Below, one piece after another: positions 24,055 to 38,935 of a stretch of DNA of 64,000 bases. Origin of the DNA: Tetrahymena elliotti 4EA (Eukaryota > Ciliophora > Oligohymenophorea > Hymenostomatida > Tetrahymenidae). Numbering within the stretch: position 1 is the stretch's first letter; the number at the start of each line of letters is the position of its first letter. The stretch is from the NCBI GenBank assembly GCA_000231825.2, contig JH720374.1, forward strand, positions 204,426 through 268,425, written 5' to 3'. A model generated the notes under the pieces. It saw only the letters and a program-made list of their open reading frames with translations. It was not told where the DNA came from and made no database searches. The position numbers were made by a program, and so were the translations under genes.

Positions 24055-27000
24055 ATGAACTTATTGATTGTTTGTTCAATAGTAGTTGTAGCAATTGAAG
24101 TATGTTTATGCTAAAAATGCTTAGATAACTAAATCTATTCTGTGGCAACTCAGTCTTGTTTATAGTGCTCTGACAGCTGTTAAACTTGCTACAATACTGA
24201 TTAGTCATCCTGCATCAGCTGCAAGATAAATTTATTCTAAAGTTCCACTAATAGTTCTACTTGTGTTGAAAGATGCTAAGAGGATGAATTTTCTAATAAA
24301 AACTAAGTGTGTGAGAAATGCTAAGTTTATGGATGCAAAATATGTGATGATAATTAGATATGCTTGTAATGTTATTCAAATTTTAAACTTGATTTAAATG
24401 CTAACTCATGCAAACTTCTTGATAATGTTTGCCCATTTTACATTAGCTTTATTAAGTAAGTTTAAAGCACAAAATAATGTGAAGAAGAATGTAAACCTAC
24501 TTTTTATTAAAATATGGAAACTTAAACTTGTGAGGAGACAGTCAATTGCATTTAAATTTAAGAAAGTTAAAGATTTTCTTTTGATGAGAAAGTATTAGAA
24601 GTGAGTTCAATTAATAACAATTAATATTTAATAGCAGCAAACGCTTGTACTTTTGCTTTAGTAGACAGTGATTGGAATATAATAACAGTATAAAAACTTT
24701 AAAATATCTAAGATTATGATAGTTAATATATTTCTTTTGGCCAAGAAAGTAAAAGAAAAAGTTTCATAATTGGAGATTAAGGTGGATGTACTGCAGGAAG
24801 CAGACTTTTAATGATAGATTTTAAAACCTTAGAAGTATAATTTGTTTAAAACGACACAATCAATGATTATTATGTCATTTATTAAGATAAAATAAATTAA
24901 ATTGTCTTTTTCAATATGATAGATAATACTAATATTATTAAATGGTATGATGGTATAAATAAATAATTAAACTAGCTAGAGATAGGTACTTTATCTATTA
25001 ATGCGATCTATTCATTTAAAAATCAAACAAAAGCATCTTACATTGTTCAAAGGAAAGATTTTTCATATAATGTAAAACAGTCAAAATTAATTAATATCTT
25101 ACACCTTTATTTAAAGTTAATATCTTTTTTTTATTGATAGGTATTGACATTAGAAGATGATAGATCTATTTCAATAAAAAGTATTACTAAATCAGATGAT
25201 ATAGGAAAATTTGATTTTATTTAACCTTTTTGGTAAAAAAATAATAGTTTATTATCAGTCTTTTTTGATTCAAGCTATTATTCTATCATTTCGAGATTTG
25301 ATATTTAATAAGATGTGATGAATTAAACTAAATTAGAATAATCTAATCAGACATTTTAATTTTATTTATCTTATTATTCCTTTCTTCTAAATTCTTTAAT
25401 TATAAACAATGGACCCAACGACACTATACAAATACTCATTTTTAATGATTAGTTAGACTAAATAGTTAAAAGAGTTAGTTTAATGTCCATGTCGACTAAA
25501 AATTTTTACTATTATGAAGACTTAATATCTAACTCAACTTTTGCTTTTATATTTAGTGATTGCTTTTAGGTTGTGAATGTTACAGAATACTTAGTTCTTT
25601 ATAATAATGGTGAATTATAAAATTTTAAAAATAAGTTTTAAGCCATAAATTTAAATATCCTCCCATTATTATCAGTGATTACTAATGTAATATTTAAAAC
25701 AGATGGTACTATGGAAGTATTCATTTGCTAAACGTTTACTATAAGGCAGGTTTACAGATAATAAATAAGATTGAGGTATAATCTTTCTGATTATTCCTAT
25801 CAGATAAAATATCTAAATCCATATTAATCTCAAATACTCTAATATGATTTAAATAATTAAAAAGTTTAAAATTAATTAGCAGTAACTTTTACTAATTAGT
25901 TTAACTAAAATTCATTTCATGTTTTAGATGGCTATCAAAATTTCATAAATCAAACATCAGTTTTAATAACTATTAAAGAATCTCTTTAAAACGATTAAAG
26001 AATTCCCAGAATTAACACAAAAATTTTTAATTTCACTCAAACAGCCATAAATTAATAATAAATACTTCAATTTTCTGCCAAAATAAGTAATTAATACATT
26101 ATGCTATAAGAGTAGATTGGTACTAATATTTTCTAACATATTTTTGATTTAGAAAAAGCAAAGTATATTTTATCTTATAAATATAGTAGCTCAATATCAC
26201 TAAACACCTTTAATTATATCTAAAAAACCAATTTATTGATAGTTCAAAATGTCCCTTAAATTTACAGTCTAACAACATAATAATCTTTATTAAATAGTGA
26301 TTAACTTAAAATATTTTCTTTAAAAAGATATGTTATAGTCAATGAGGACAATATGCTTTATACATTTTAGTCAGCTTAATTGATATTATATTTATTAGAT
26401 TTTTCAACATTATAAATTACTTAGATATTTAACTTTTAAAAGATATTATTAACTACATTTTGGACTCTTTATACCTCTTCTTTTTAACCAGCCATTTTTG
26501 ATAATGATATCATTTATTTTTGTAGAACACTTACTTCGCCTTTATGTTAACCTTTCTCTATAAAATAAAAATAGTTTATTTATCAACAAATTTAACTGTA
26601 GCTTTATCCAATTAGTAACCCTGCTTCAACTTATCAAAAAACTAAAGAGATATTTGTTTTCTATTATGGATCTATTTTGATATGTTCATTTGACTTACAA
26701 AATTAGACAATTTTTAATCTTGGAATTTAATATCCATCTAATGTAGCAGCAAATAAGTAAATTATATTATAAAATGGATAATATGTTTTTTATTTTGATT
26801 AAACCTATTTCTTTAAATTTGATATGGAGCTAAAGCAATTTTAAATTATTGAAGCTGTTACTTCTAACATAGCAATAGTATAATAATAAGTAATAAATTT
26901 TTATACTTTAGGTGACACTTCTGTAATAAAAAAATCAGGAAGTTTTATTGACACTAATGATTTAATAGTAATAAAATCATAGTAAGAAGATAACAGTTTT

Positions 27001-30000
27001 ATAGGTTAAATTAATATGGATGATTAATAATATCATATATTCTAATCCTCTAGTGGAGTTTATTGGCATAAAAATTTATTGAATATACCATTTAAAAAAT
27101 TTAATTTAACTTAAGGGTAAAGCTTTTAAGATAAATATTTTGAAAATGGATAAAACTTGATAGCTATTTATGATTCTAATTCTAAAAATGTAATAATATT
27201 TGATTTGTCAAAATAAATTGAATAAATAGGTCATGTTTCTATTGATATTGTATTTAATTTACAAATTAAGATGGTTGATTGGAATGTAAATTCATTTTTC
27301 TATGTGAAAGATTCAAGTGTCTACCTCTATAATTAATAAGTAAATTAAAATAGCTAGCTGTTGGCTTAGTTAAGCTCGAACATAATAGAATACTAGTATT
27401 GCTTTTAATAAAAAATTATTGTTGTACCAACTTCAAAATAGGAAATTTTTATAATTAAGGTAATTTAAAATTTTTGAATACTTACTCTTTTGATTGATTT
27501 TATAAAATAATTAAATAGATTATTGAAGGAATATCAATATAAGTTAATACAAAGTTTTCATATTTGAACAAATAAATTGTTTTGCAAATTAAATTTATTT
27601 TAAAATGTAAACAAAATCTATTAGTCATATATTCCCCTATTGTCAAAATATTTGATTTACTAACTGGCTAAGAATCCGAGTATTTTTCAAGAGTAATTTT
27701 TCTTATTTAAATTATATTTGGTAATTATTAAATTTATCCATCAAAAAAATAGGTAAATGGGTTACCTGTCTAAAACTAGTATTAACATATCCCGATAGTA
27801 GATAAAAGTTAAAACCTCTTGATATGTTTCTTTTCTTAGGCAACTAATTTTTTTGAAAGAGATAAATTCTATTCGCTTTATTAATTTATGGATTATAGAT
27901 AAAATAATACAAATCTATATTATGACATAGCTTAAAATGTTTTGATTGGAGTTACAGGAGTTACAAAGGAAATAAATATAATGAATATCCCTGGATAAGA
28001 ATTATTATATACTTACAATACGATTAATGTCTTTTAATAAGGGGCGACATACTTTTTCTAGGAAGAAAGTAGTTTAATTCTAGTTGATACTACTCCAATA
28101 ATATACTTATGCAACTATATTACTAAAAATATAACCACCTATAACATTTTTATAAAAGGTACATAAGGGATTTAGATAGAGACAAATAAGAGAATAATTT
28201 TCTTATATTCTTCTTAACTTATATCTGCCTTTACTTATTCTTAGATGTTGCTTATTGAAACTTTTTCCCTAAAGCAATACAATTAAAATAGCATACTGGA
28301 TATTTATATTAATAAATTGATTTCTGTAATGATAGTCTAAACAAGCACTTCTTTTATTGCTTTTGATCTTACAGAAGTGTTGTACACTAGTGAAACTAGC
28401 TTACTTCAATATTAAAATGTATAAAATATTTAGTTTAATGATGAATATTAAGTTTTTTATAGCATTTCTAACCTTTCTCTAAATTTATTTAAAAATGCTA
28501 AACTAGTTGATAGTTTTCTATTTGAGACTTTTAAATAAAATACATCCCCATATTTTACACAACCAATTAAAATTTCTTCAAACGAATTCTTATATATAAC
28601 ATTTAATTACTTAAATATTATCTAAGTGAACTTTGAGAACAATTCCTTAGAACAAAAGGGGAAAGTATTATTGAAAAATACTCCAGATAATTTCTTTTAT
28701 GATTCCTATTAAAATTAATTACTCTTGATTTATAAATAAGATAATTCGTTGAATGTCATTAATTTATAATCTTCTAACTTAGATGAGAAATTTTTGACTA
28801 AATTAGAAGAATCAGATTTCTAAAATGCTTTTATCTGTAGCTAATATTTAGTAATTCCATCTAACACCTCCATACAAATTATTAATACATAATCTAATTA
28901 AGTGAATAAATTGGTATTACCAAACCTAGGTAAAATAAAATTAATCACTAAATTGTAAATAAAATAATCTGGAAAGTTAGAAAATGGTTGGTGGGAAATA
29001 CCATTTGAAGATAATTAAAGGATTAATTCTAAAGATCAAGGGATTGATGGATAATTTACCAAAAATATTTTAATAATTTAAAAATAAGATTTAGGAAATT
29101 TAATTTTAATTGCTGACTTAGTTAAACAGGAGATAATTTACTCATTAATATTTGATAAGCAGAGTGTGGTAAATGCTGTAAGTGATCCTTTTAGATAGTT
29201 AATTTATATTGTAACAAATGAAGCAACTACTAACATTTTTAGTTATAGCTTATAATTTATTACTTCTATAAAAAATCCTTGTTTAAAATCAGCATACATA
29301 AGTTATGATGTTAATTTTGTGTATTCGATTTGTCCAAATGATATTATTATCTATAATGGAATAAGCTTTGAATAGCAATTTCCTACTCTTAACAAAGGTA
29401 TTTCAGAAGTCAATAACTTAATCAATATGAACTATAATAATAATTTGATTCTAATTTAAAAAAATAAAATATCTATAATTTAATTGAGATATAATGATGA
29501 ATATGAAACAATATATGAGTATAATTAAAAAAACTTAATTATCCACAGTTTCTAGTTCATTTATGATTCTAATAACTAACCATATGTTTCCTTAGCAGTT
29601 TCAAATAATAAAAATATCTCCTAACTAAAACTACCTTTATCAAGAAATAAAATGTGTTCAATTCAAATTTAATAATAAAATAGAAAATATGAAAATATGT
29701 ATACAAAGATAGCACTTGACTAATTTACCTAATCCCTACAATCTTATGAATAAAAAATTACCTTAATAGAAATATTTTATAAAGATGGATAAAAGATAGA
29801 GAAAATAGATTTCTAAATTAATTAAAAGAATTTAGATTCTAAACATTTGTTGAGCTTAAGCCTGCAATCAGAATATTCAAATAATATTTATTGGAATGAC
29901 AATATAAAATTTTCTGAATAAATTTCAAATTTTTTTTAAAATAAATGATATTAAATATTAATTTCTTATTAGATTTAAACTTTCACAGTTAAATGGAAAA

Positions 30001-33000
30001 TTTTGAGTTGTTTAACATTTCTCTTAATTTAAACAAATCATTAAAATTGCAGAATTTTAAAAAAATTTACTTGCGATAATTATCAATTTCAATTCAAGAT
30101 GACAGCTAAATATCTATCTCAAATTGTGAGTTAGTAGTAATAGATTAAGTCATTATAAAAGATATTCAAACACACTAAGGTTTTATTTTTCTTTTCACAA
30201 ACAATACTAATTTAAGGATTAATCAAATACATCTTACAAATTCTATTTCAAGCCAATTTTTAAAAATAAGAAATAGCTAAACTGTAAATATTACTAATTT
30301 AAACATAACAAACTGTTCATCAGTAAACAATTTGTTTGATTTATCTTAAATCAGGAATCTAAATATTGCTAATACTTTTTTAAAGGATATTTACAACTCA
30401 ACAATTTTTTACATAAAAAGTACACATCTGATAACTATTTAAGAAATTAATATACAAAAATCTTAAAAAACAAAGACACTTTAAATCCTCAAAGAAGAAA
30501 TTGATTCGATTCAATATTTATGTGATACAATAATATTTAAAGGCTTTAATCTGTTAGATAGTTTAGATGGTGAATTATATTTTGAAGTGAAAACAATTCA
30601 ACTAGAAGATGTAAATATAAGCAATCTTACCAATTCTTTTACAGTTTTTGATATTTAAGTTAATTAAATAAATATTAGTAATATTAATATCACAAATACC
30701 TAGCCATTAAAGAAAGGACTAAAGTTAAATCTATTTAATATTATAAGCTTTACTGATTCTTAGATAAAAAATATTAATTCATACAACAACCAGATTCCTA
30801 TATTATCTTTGAATTAATAATAAATAGGAGGAAAAGCCATTTTAACTGAATGTTAATTCTTGAATATCTCTATTTCAGATAATCATCCTTTAGTTTTACT
30901 AAATGAAATACAAGACATAGAGTTAAGCAACATAGCTATTAAAAATGTGGCTTATATTGATAATTACTATACTTCAATATTGACAATATAGAATAGCGAT
31001 ACTGTCTAAATTACTGATAGCCAGTTTATGAATAATATAAATAATAATGGGCCAGGAGGAGTAATTTATGCTACTGATAATAAAGTTATCAAAATTCTAA
31101 ATTCTCAATTTTAATTTAATTAATGTATTCTTTAAAGCGGCGGCGCTATAAACTTAATTAATTAACATTTTTAAGGACTACTTCAAATGAACAAATCTTA
31201 ATTAGCTGAAAATAAAGCACTTTTGTCATTTGGAGGAGGAATATATTTAAACAATTATAATTTTATTTTAGAAAATTCGGCGATATAGTCTAATGAGGCC
31301 TAAATTGGTGGAGGAGTCTACTATAACTAGATAATTCCAGATTTTATAATTGATTTATAAAATGGTTTTCATAATAGCAACACATTTTCTGATAATTTTG
31401 GAAAAATATATGGGTAAAATGTTGGCTCAACTCTAAGAAATTTGAAAATTGATATTGAAAATATTAAGGTACCAACTGGAAGTCTCAAATCTAAAATAGA
31501 TGAAAATATTATGATAAAAAAATTTAAAAGTGGAGATTAAATACAATTTAATAAAATATAACTACTAGACGAAGAGCATAATCCAATAAATTTAATCAAT
31601 CTTAACTCTACAGAATTTAATTTGCTCAGTAATGATGTTTAGACTTTAATTTAATAAATTATTATATCTGCAGATTGTGAATAATAAAATGAATAAATAT
31701 AATGTTTAGGATAGCTTCAAACTAAATAGTTTTATGATGGAGGTTTTAGCTTAGATGTTTAAGTCATTTACAAGCCTATGTCTAATATGATCCTAAAATT
31801 AGTTAGTAATTCTTTACCTCAACTAAAAAATTCTAAAGGAATTGCTATATTAGATGCAAAACCATTAGAATTTCAAATTTAAATTTTCTTAGAAAATTGC
31901 TCAGTTGGGTAAGTATTCTTACCATATGGTAACTCTGTTGCTTGTAAGACATGTCCAGAGGGAAAATATTCTTTGAGTTTAAATGATCAAGAATGTAAAA
32001 GTTGTCCTGATTCTGCTGTGAGATGCTAAGGTTCAAATATTGAATTAAAAGATGGATATTGGAGGCAAAATGAAAGCACAGATAATATTTATTACTGCAG
32101 CTTAAATCCTTTACCATGCAAACCTTAGCTTTCTACATCTAAAGTAAAATTTTATACATTCAATAATATTTTTAGTTATTTATTTATTATTGAGGATTTT
32201 TTTTATCGTAAAAATTTTAACAATCATTAAATTTAAAAGTTTAATTGTGATTTAGGTCATATGGGACCAATGTGTTAGAAATGTGATACGTATGGTGAGG
32301 TTTGGGGAGAAAGTTATTCTGAAGTATTCAATGCTAAAAAATGTTACAAATGCTAGTAGAATTTTGGCTTAATAATAATTTACAATCTTTCTATATTTAT
32401 AATTATTTTTGCTTACATACTTTTTATCATAAGAAGAATAATAATCCAATAATAATCAAAACTTACAGGATATTTTTTGAATAAATTAGGCATTATTTAC
32501 TTTGGATCAACATGTAAAATTAACAAATTTTTTATAAATTAAATTAATTTTGTTTTAAAATAGTAAACTTATCAGACAGATCATAAATTATTTCAAAAAT
32601 ACTAACAGATCACTTACAAATATTATCTTTAGTATGTACATTTACTGCAAATGTACCAGTTTCTTTTACTTTTCCCTTATAGCTATCAGGAGATACTGCT
32701 AGTTTGACTAGCAAATCTATTGATTGTATTCTATCAAAGTATCAAAGCTTAAAACCTTTGTGGTTACTTTAATAATTTTGGTCTTTTACTTTGCCAATAG
32801 GAGTCTCTATTTTATATATTATTATAGGAATTGTTTTTAATATGTTTGGAGTAAATATATTCCTAAAATACCTACGAACTGCAGTCATATTTATTTACTT
32901 CTACTTCTTCCCTATGGTCATCAATCTAGTAACTAAATCAATTAACTGTATTACTATAGGGAACAAAAAATACTTAGATTTTGACTTAACTATAGAATGC

Positions 33001-34163
33001 TTTGATAAGGTTTAGCATAAACCTTATGTTTTTTACTATAGCATTCCTGTTTTATTTATATGGAGCATAGTTATTCCTTTGTTTTTATTTTACAAAATAT
33101 ACACAAACAAATAAAAAAATGTATCAATATTTATGTAAGTTAAATATTCTTTCTTTTTTGCAGGCTACAAAGATTAATACTACTACTGGGAATTCTAAAA
33201 GCTAGTTTATAAAGCAATTCTTATTTTAATTTCAGCATTACTCAAGCAAAACATTTTTTTAAAAGTAAGAATATTTTACTACTTACTATTTGTTTTATTT
33301 TACCACCAATTTTTTATTTGGCAATAAATATTTTTAAAAAAATAAAGGTAGGTATTACAAATCTCGTATTGATAACATAATTCTATATTTTGGTTAAAGT
33401 TAAACCATATGCGAGAGATTATTTTAACAATTTATAGTAAAAATCTATCATGCTATGTGCTATATCTTTAAATATTTCATTCATGGAATAAATGGGAGTC
33501 TAAAATGATCTAGAATATCAAGCTATTTTTATGTTGATAATTGGTTCTTTAAATCTCTGTTTTCTACTGATATTAGTGATAGGTTTATCGAGATTATTCA
33601 TTCAAATTTCATAATAAGATAGAAACTGCTTATAGACTATAATATACAATATTAAGCAAAAGTACCCATAACTGCTAGATGCCTAAATGCAAAGCAAAAA
33701 CAAGATTAAATATTTGCTAAAATTAAGAAAAGTTAAGTTGAAAATAAAATAATTGATGAAATATATTAAAGGATAGGACATATATTCATCATAAAGTTTT
33801 TAATCCCATTTTAATATAAAAAAAGTGGATGAAAAAGTAAAATAAACTTTCAGTCCAGTATCAAACTCTGAACCAGACGAAAAAGAGTTTTTGTTTAAAG
33901 GTGGAAATATTAAAAATTTAAGAAAAAAATGGTCTTACTACACAAGAAGTACTAACTCTAACTAAACAAGTAATTTTTTAACATTTTTAAATTAAATTTA
34001 TTTTAAATAAAAAAAATTAGGTTTGCGATCTTCTTAAAACCAAAGCATATTTGCCTTAAATTATCAAAGCAAAGATTCAATTCTAGAAAGTTAATCTTCA
34101 GCTAAAAGTATATTAGATAAGAAATTGCATTTTCATGATTAGCTTTCAGAAAATACAAATTGA
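24055..34163 (+). CDS. Giant Cys-rich, polytopic membrane protein (family B)
   Basis: A ~10.1 kb gene starts at ATG 24055 with a signal peptide (MNLLIVCSIVVVAIEVCLCQ) and ends at TGA 34161-34163, giving roughly 3,100 residues. In order it has furin-like Cys repeats (24100-24600; CxxC spacings such as CLQCSDSCQTC) and a very long extracellular region of Ile/Asn/Tyr-rich beta strands. Around 30000-31500 this becomes parallel-beta-helix-like repeats. A GCC2/GCC3-type Cys module follows near 31900-32110 (CKTCPEGKYSLSLNDQECKS and CPDSAVRC), then GPMCQKC. Several membrane helices start at 32375 and continue to about 33600, with SGDTASLTSKSIDC between the first ones. A basic and Ser-rich cytoplasmic tail closes the protein. 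Introns include those near 25075-25140, 27460-27525, 32140-32255 and 33970-34020. Many ciliate genes share this plan, generally annotated only as transmembrane proteins. I infer a cell-surface sensor or adhesion protein; ligand and signalling are unknown. Confidence 0.85.
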
Positions 34164-35581
34164 GATAGTTTTTGTAAATTCAAATGAAATAATTTCAAAC
34201 AAAATTTTATTTTTTTACATTTATTTTAATTTTAAATACTTAGTTTACCTTATATTATTAATTTAATCAATGATATAAAAATGTATTTTATTCCCAGGTA
34301 CATTTTTTTAGAACTGTTTAGGTTAGGGGGAAAATTCTTATTTTCATATTTAAAATTGTATTTCCATGTTAAAAATTTATTCTATTTGAATTTAATTTTA
34401 CTAATGATCATTTTTTTTCAAATAATTTTTTGAAAGATTTATTATTTCTTTTTAGTTTTTTAGTGATTTGAAAGATATAATAATCTATAGCTTAAATTTA
34501 GATAAATTTGTAAGTAAAATATATATTATTTTTATTATTAGTGTTTTAGAAAATATTTTATGGATAGTTTAGTTTTATAAATTAATATCACAATTATTAT
34601 TAAAGCAATAATTAATTTTTATGAAAGAAATTTTTTAACTCAAGATTCCTAAAATAGATTGAGGTAATATCCACTCCTGAATAATGAAATATCAACTAAG
34701 ATTATATAAATATTTATAACATCATATAACATTAATTACAAATCAAACAATTATTTTTTGTTAATAACAATATCAAAAAATAACCTCAAATGGTATTTGT
34801 CTATACCAAAAATATTAAATTCAGTCTATTCTTTAATTTTACTTTGAAAAATAAATAAAGAATCATTATAAAAAGTGTAATTTAATTTAGTGTTTATTTG
34901 TATCGTTCCTTGTTAATTTTTCTGATTAATTTTGATTTTAATTTAATTCAAAAATCACTTGAAATTAAATTTTTATTTTAATGTACTCAAATTTTTATTT
35001 CGATTTTTGACCTGAAAAGTTTGTAACTCAACCCATCAAATATTACATTCGCCCTGAAATCTTTTAAGTTTTTTAAAATTTTTAAAATAAATATGAAAAA
35101 TAAAAATGCTTTCCCAATAAAAAATTAATATTTTCAACATTTAAATTGATAGAACATAATTATTTATCTTTCTTAACATTCTCCAGATCTTTAAATGTTT
35201 CTATAAGTGAGTGTTAATTATTTTTTTTCTAATATGATAAAACTTAATAGAATACTTAGAAATTATGTAGCTTATTTATTCACAAATCAAGAAGAAAAAA
35301 AACAATTTTTGTATTTTTAATTTTTTGCAAAATCAGGTTGATAAAGAATACCCATTTTAATAATTAAATTATCAATAAGATAAATTCTAATTAAAAATAT
35401 CGCAAGATGATAATTTAAATTTAAAAAAATTGTTATCAGATTCAAACGGAGAAAAAATCTACAATTCATTTAAAATTTTAGACTTTGAATGCTTATTATT
35501 TTTTAAATTAAAATTGAATGTGATGGTTGAAAATAATAAAATTTTTGTTTTATAATAAATAAATTACTTTTTACTACCTAA
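34164..35581. other. Intergenic region upstream of A2
   Basis: AT-rich. The part from about 34900 to 35535 is homologous to 21940-22484 upstream of A1 and probably contains the A2 promoter. No gene is visible. Confidence 0.5.
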
Positions 35582-37279
35582 ATGAGAAATATATTTTTTA
35601 ATCTGATTGCAATTTCCTTAGCTATTTAATGGGTTTAGTCTAATACAATATCCTTCAATATGGAAGATTGCAAATTATACATAGATTATAGAGAATAAAT
35701 AGTTTTTACTTGCATATCTTATACATATATTGGTAATTCTAAGCAAGCATAACCTCTAGGCTTTATGCTTTCAAATCCAGTAATTTACAAATTAATATTT
35801 CATATTTAAAGAATATTTTATTTTTAAAGCTTTCTTTAACTCTTGCAGACACTCATAATTTCATTTTTAACTCAAGGTGTACCTAAAGAAATAGATGTAA
35901 GTATGCTGAAAGTAGAGATTTCTTCAGTGAAATACCTTAAAGAAGACATTTTTTCCAAGAATCTTCATCTACTAGCTTAGAAATTATACAGAAAAATTAC
36001 ACTAAAGTAATTATGATTTTTTAAATCACCAAATTAATATTCTATTTTATTTTAAATTTTTTTAGGATCTTGTAGGATACTCTGATATTTAAGGAGATTT
36101 GGAATCTGATAACTTTTACCTTTCTTATGATGATGAATCAATATAATTAGAATTTCTTTCTGTCTACAACTTTACCTAAACAGTATATGTAACAATAATT
36201 ATTGTTAAATGATATTTTTTTTAAATTATTTTAAAAAATAAAAAACAGATCGGAAATGGACTTCTTAGTTTAATCAATGGAAATTAAAATGGAATTTTTA
36301 TGCAAGGATATTTATAAAAAAAATTAATTGTAAAACTTTTTTAAATAATATTAAAAGAATGAATGAACTATTAATTACTTTATTTTTTAATATTTAAAAG
36401 ACTCCTATTTTTTAATTTGGTCTAAATTCTTTAAGTAGTGAATTATAAATAGACTATAACATAACAAAGAATTAGTCATATCCTATCCTAAAAACATACT
36501 CTAAAAATAACTGGGTAAGATTTTTATTTAACTAAATTATAAAATAAATAATTTTTTTTGTAGGATGTTAGAATGACTGGATTGTAGATTGATGGAAGAG
36601 ATTTGCTAAATTATGCTCATTACTAAACTTTTATTATTTAAACTTATGTTTATCCAGCTCTTCCTAAAAGTAAATTTTTATTTCAAAAAAAGACAGTCAT
36701 TTATTTATATCAAAATTAGATATTGCTAAGTATGTTAAACAAAAATATAGTGATTACTTTTCTGATTCTTATCAAGTATTGATAAATTGTTCTAATTGTT
36801 CTTGTAAGTCAGATTTCCCTGATTTAGAAATATATACTGTTGAATATAAAATAAGTATCCCTCTTAGTGAGTTTATGACCACTAGTTTAGATGGGGGATG
36901 TTAAATTAATACCTCTTCATCAAATTTATTGATTGGTATCCAGTAAATAATTTAAAATAGTGTGACTTTTGATCCTCTTGAAGGAGAGGTCTAATTTCCT
37001 GGGTAACTATAAAAATTTATAATATAAAGTTTTTATTAATATCTTTTTTATAAAAGAGCCTAGTTAATAAAGCATCCATCGATTACTTTGCTTTAAGTTA
37101 TATTTTTTTAATCTCATTTTTGGTTGATTTTGGCTTTAAGTTTGCTGATTAAATATGAAAGAATCTGTTTAAATTTAAAAGAAGAAACTGAAAAATTCTA
37201 ATTAAAATAAAAATCCGACTTTTAAAAATTAAAATAAAAATTAGAAATGGTTAAAGTAAAATAGGAAATAAATGAATGA
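35582..37279 (+). CDS. Family A copy 2 (A2): secreted, membrane-anchored, degenerate aspartyl-protease-like protein
   Basis: ATG 35582 starts with a signal peptide (MRNIFFNLIAISLAI) and TGA lies at 37277-37279. About eight exons join to ~440 residues. The N-terminal half has paired Cys and segments such as EDCKLYIDYREQIVFTCISY. The second half follows the order of a pepsin C-lobe: WDVRMTGLQIDG, then FIIQTYVYPALPKSDIAKYV, a Cys cluster (NCSNCSCKSDFPDLEIY) and NLLIGIQQIIQNSVTFDPLE, which resembles the ILG-x-x-F...FD segment. Where pepsins have DTG, this has QTY, and no clear N-lobe DTG is visible, so I infer a catalytically dead fold used for binding. The C-terminus has one hydrophobic helix (ITLLQVIFFQSHFWLILALS) and a charged coiled-coil-like tail. 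It lies just after gene B and before A3. The protease relationship is inferred from pattern alone. Confidence 0.75.
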
Positions 37280-38935
37280 TATATTTTTTATATGATTTTT
37301 ATTAACTTATTTTATTTTAAGAAATTCTTCTTTTTATTTATTTATGCTTTGAACTTTTAAAAGTTAATTATTTATTTTTAAATCGATTTTGTATAAAATA
37401 AAAAATCTTACTTGCATTGCGCATTGTTAAAATCTAGTAATCTAAATTTTACCATTTCATTGAATGCTAAACTTTTATTTATAAAAATATTATCAAAGTA
37501 ACATCACAATTATCTATAAAATTAAGTATTTAAATATCATAAAAAAATAAATTTTAATACGAAAAGCATTATCAAGATTTAATTATTTCAAAAATTTATT
37601 TTTTTATAGTAATTTGTTATTGATTCAATTAAAAATAGCTTATAAAGCTTAATGGTTGTTATAATAATTACTAATTTTGAATTAATTTTAAAAAATTATT
37701 AAAATTTTAGCTCTTGATTTTTTGTTTTGTTTTAAAAATTTTACTTCATTTAAATTTGTTCTATTTATCATAGGAAACCATATTTTTTCCTACTGAAATA
37801 ATCAAGCTCCATTAAAAATTCTTATTAATCAACCTTTATTTAAATTATATTAAATTCTTAATACATTTGGCTTATCGATTGTGCTTTCTGGATTTTCAAA
37901 AAATAACTTTTTTAAAAGATAATTGATCTTAAAAGAGCCTCTCCTTCTTGAAATATACTTCATTTTTTATATCCGGATGTTAGTTAAATTTACTTTGAAT
38001 ACAATATTAATAATAAAATAAAAGTAGGAATCATCAAATCTTGAATGAGGAGAAATAGAATAAAAATCAGATGAAAAATCTCTTGTTGTGATATCTGATA
38101 AGCATTATGGACTGATAAATAAAGAAAATAGAATCAAAATTCTTTTTCATTTAGAACAGTAAATAGTATATTCAAATTTGGAAGGTTCTCTTATTATTAT
38201 ATTCTAATTCAATTAAGAAGAGTTCATTAAACTATTCTTGAAAAACAAATAATTTTTAATTTGTAAAGTTATTCATAGATAAAAAGGAATACTACAAAAA
38301 AATTATAATTGTCATTTACTTATTGTCAAACAAAGTTATTTAATAAATAATATTTGACATAAAAGTGATTAAATTACAATCAAAAATATTTTTGTAGATT
38401 TTATAGAGTCTTTCTCTCTTAAAAATTTAATTTGATGAATTCTGATCAAAAATTATTTGAATAAAATTAAAGTTTATGCTTACTCTTTGTTGGAACATAT
38501 TTAATTATCACTTAAAATTTTTATAATTTATAATCTTTATTACAAATTGTAATTGCCTTAACACTACCCTAATGATCCTAATTAATTTCTGAGCTCAACA
38601 AACTCTAATTGTAACTGAAGTATTTATTCTTAGTCTTTTTAAATTAAATTATTTTTTTAAAATAGATGGTTTTTTCTAGAAAAAAAGAATAAAGAGAAAT
38701 TTACTTACACTTTTTTACCTGTACATTAAGATAGTTAATTTACAAAAAATATGCTGCATTAGAATTGCAGAAATTGAGAATATTTGATTTAATGAATTAA
38801 TTAAATTAATAGAAGAATATTTAAATTTAAAACAAACAAATGTGGCTTTGAACTTTTGATTGAGGTGAAATCTTAAATTCTCATAAGAAATTACAATTTC
38901 GAAATATATAAAAAATTCAAAATTTGACAAATTTT
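37280..38935. other. Intergenic region between A2 and A3
   Basis: AT-rich. The first ~450 bases resemble the 3' flank of A1 (23401-23800). The rest should contain the A3 promoter. No coding sequence on either strand is convincing. Confidence 0.5.

Noticed and set aside
38715..38930. Minus-strand frame just upstream of A3
   Set aside because: Phe/Ile/Asn composition expected of AT-rich DNA, with no family features. It lies in the probable A3 promoter.
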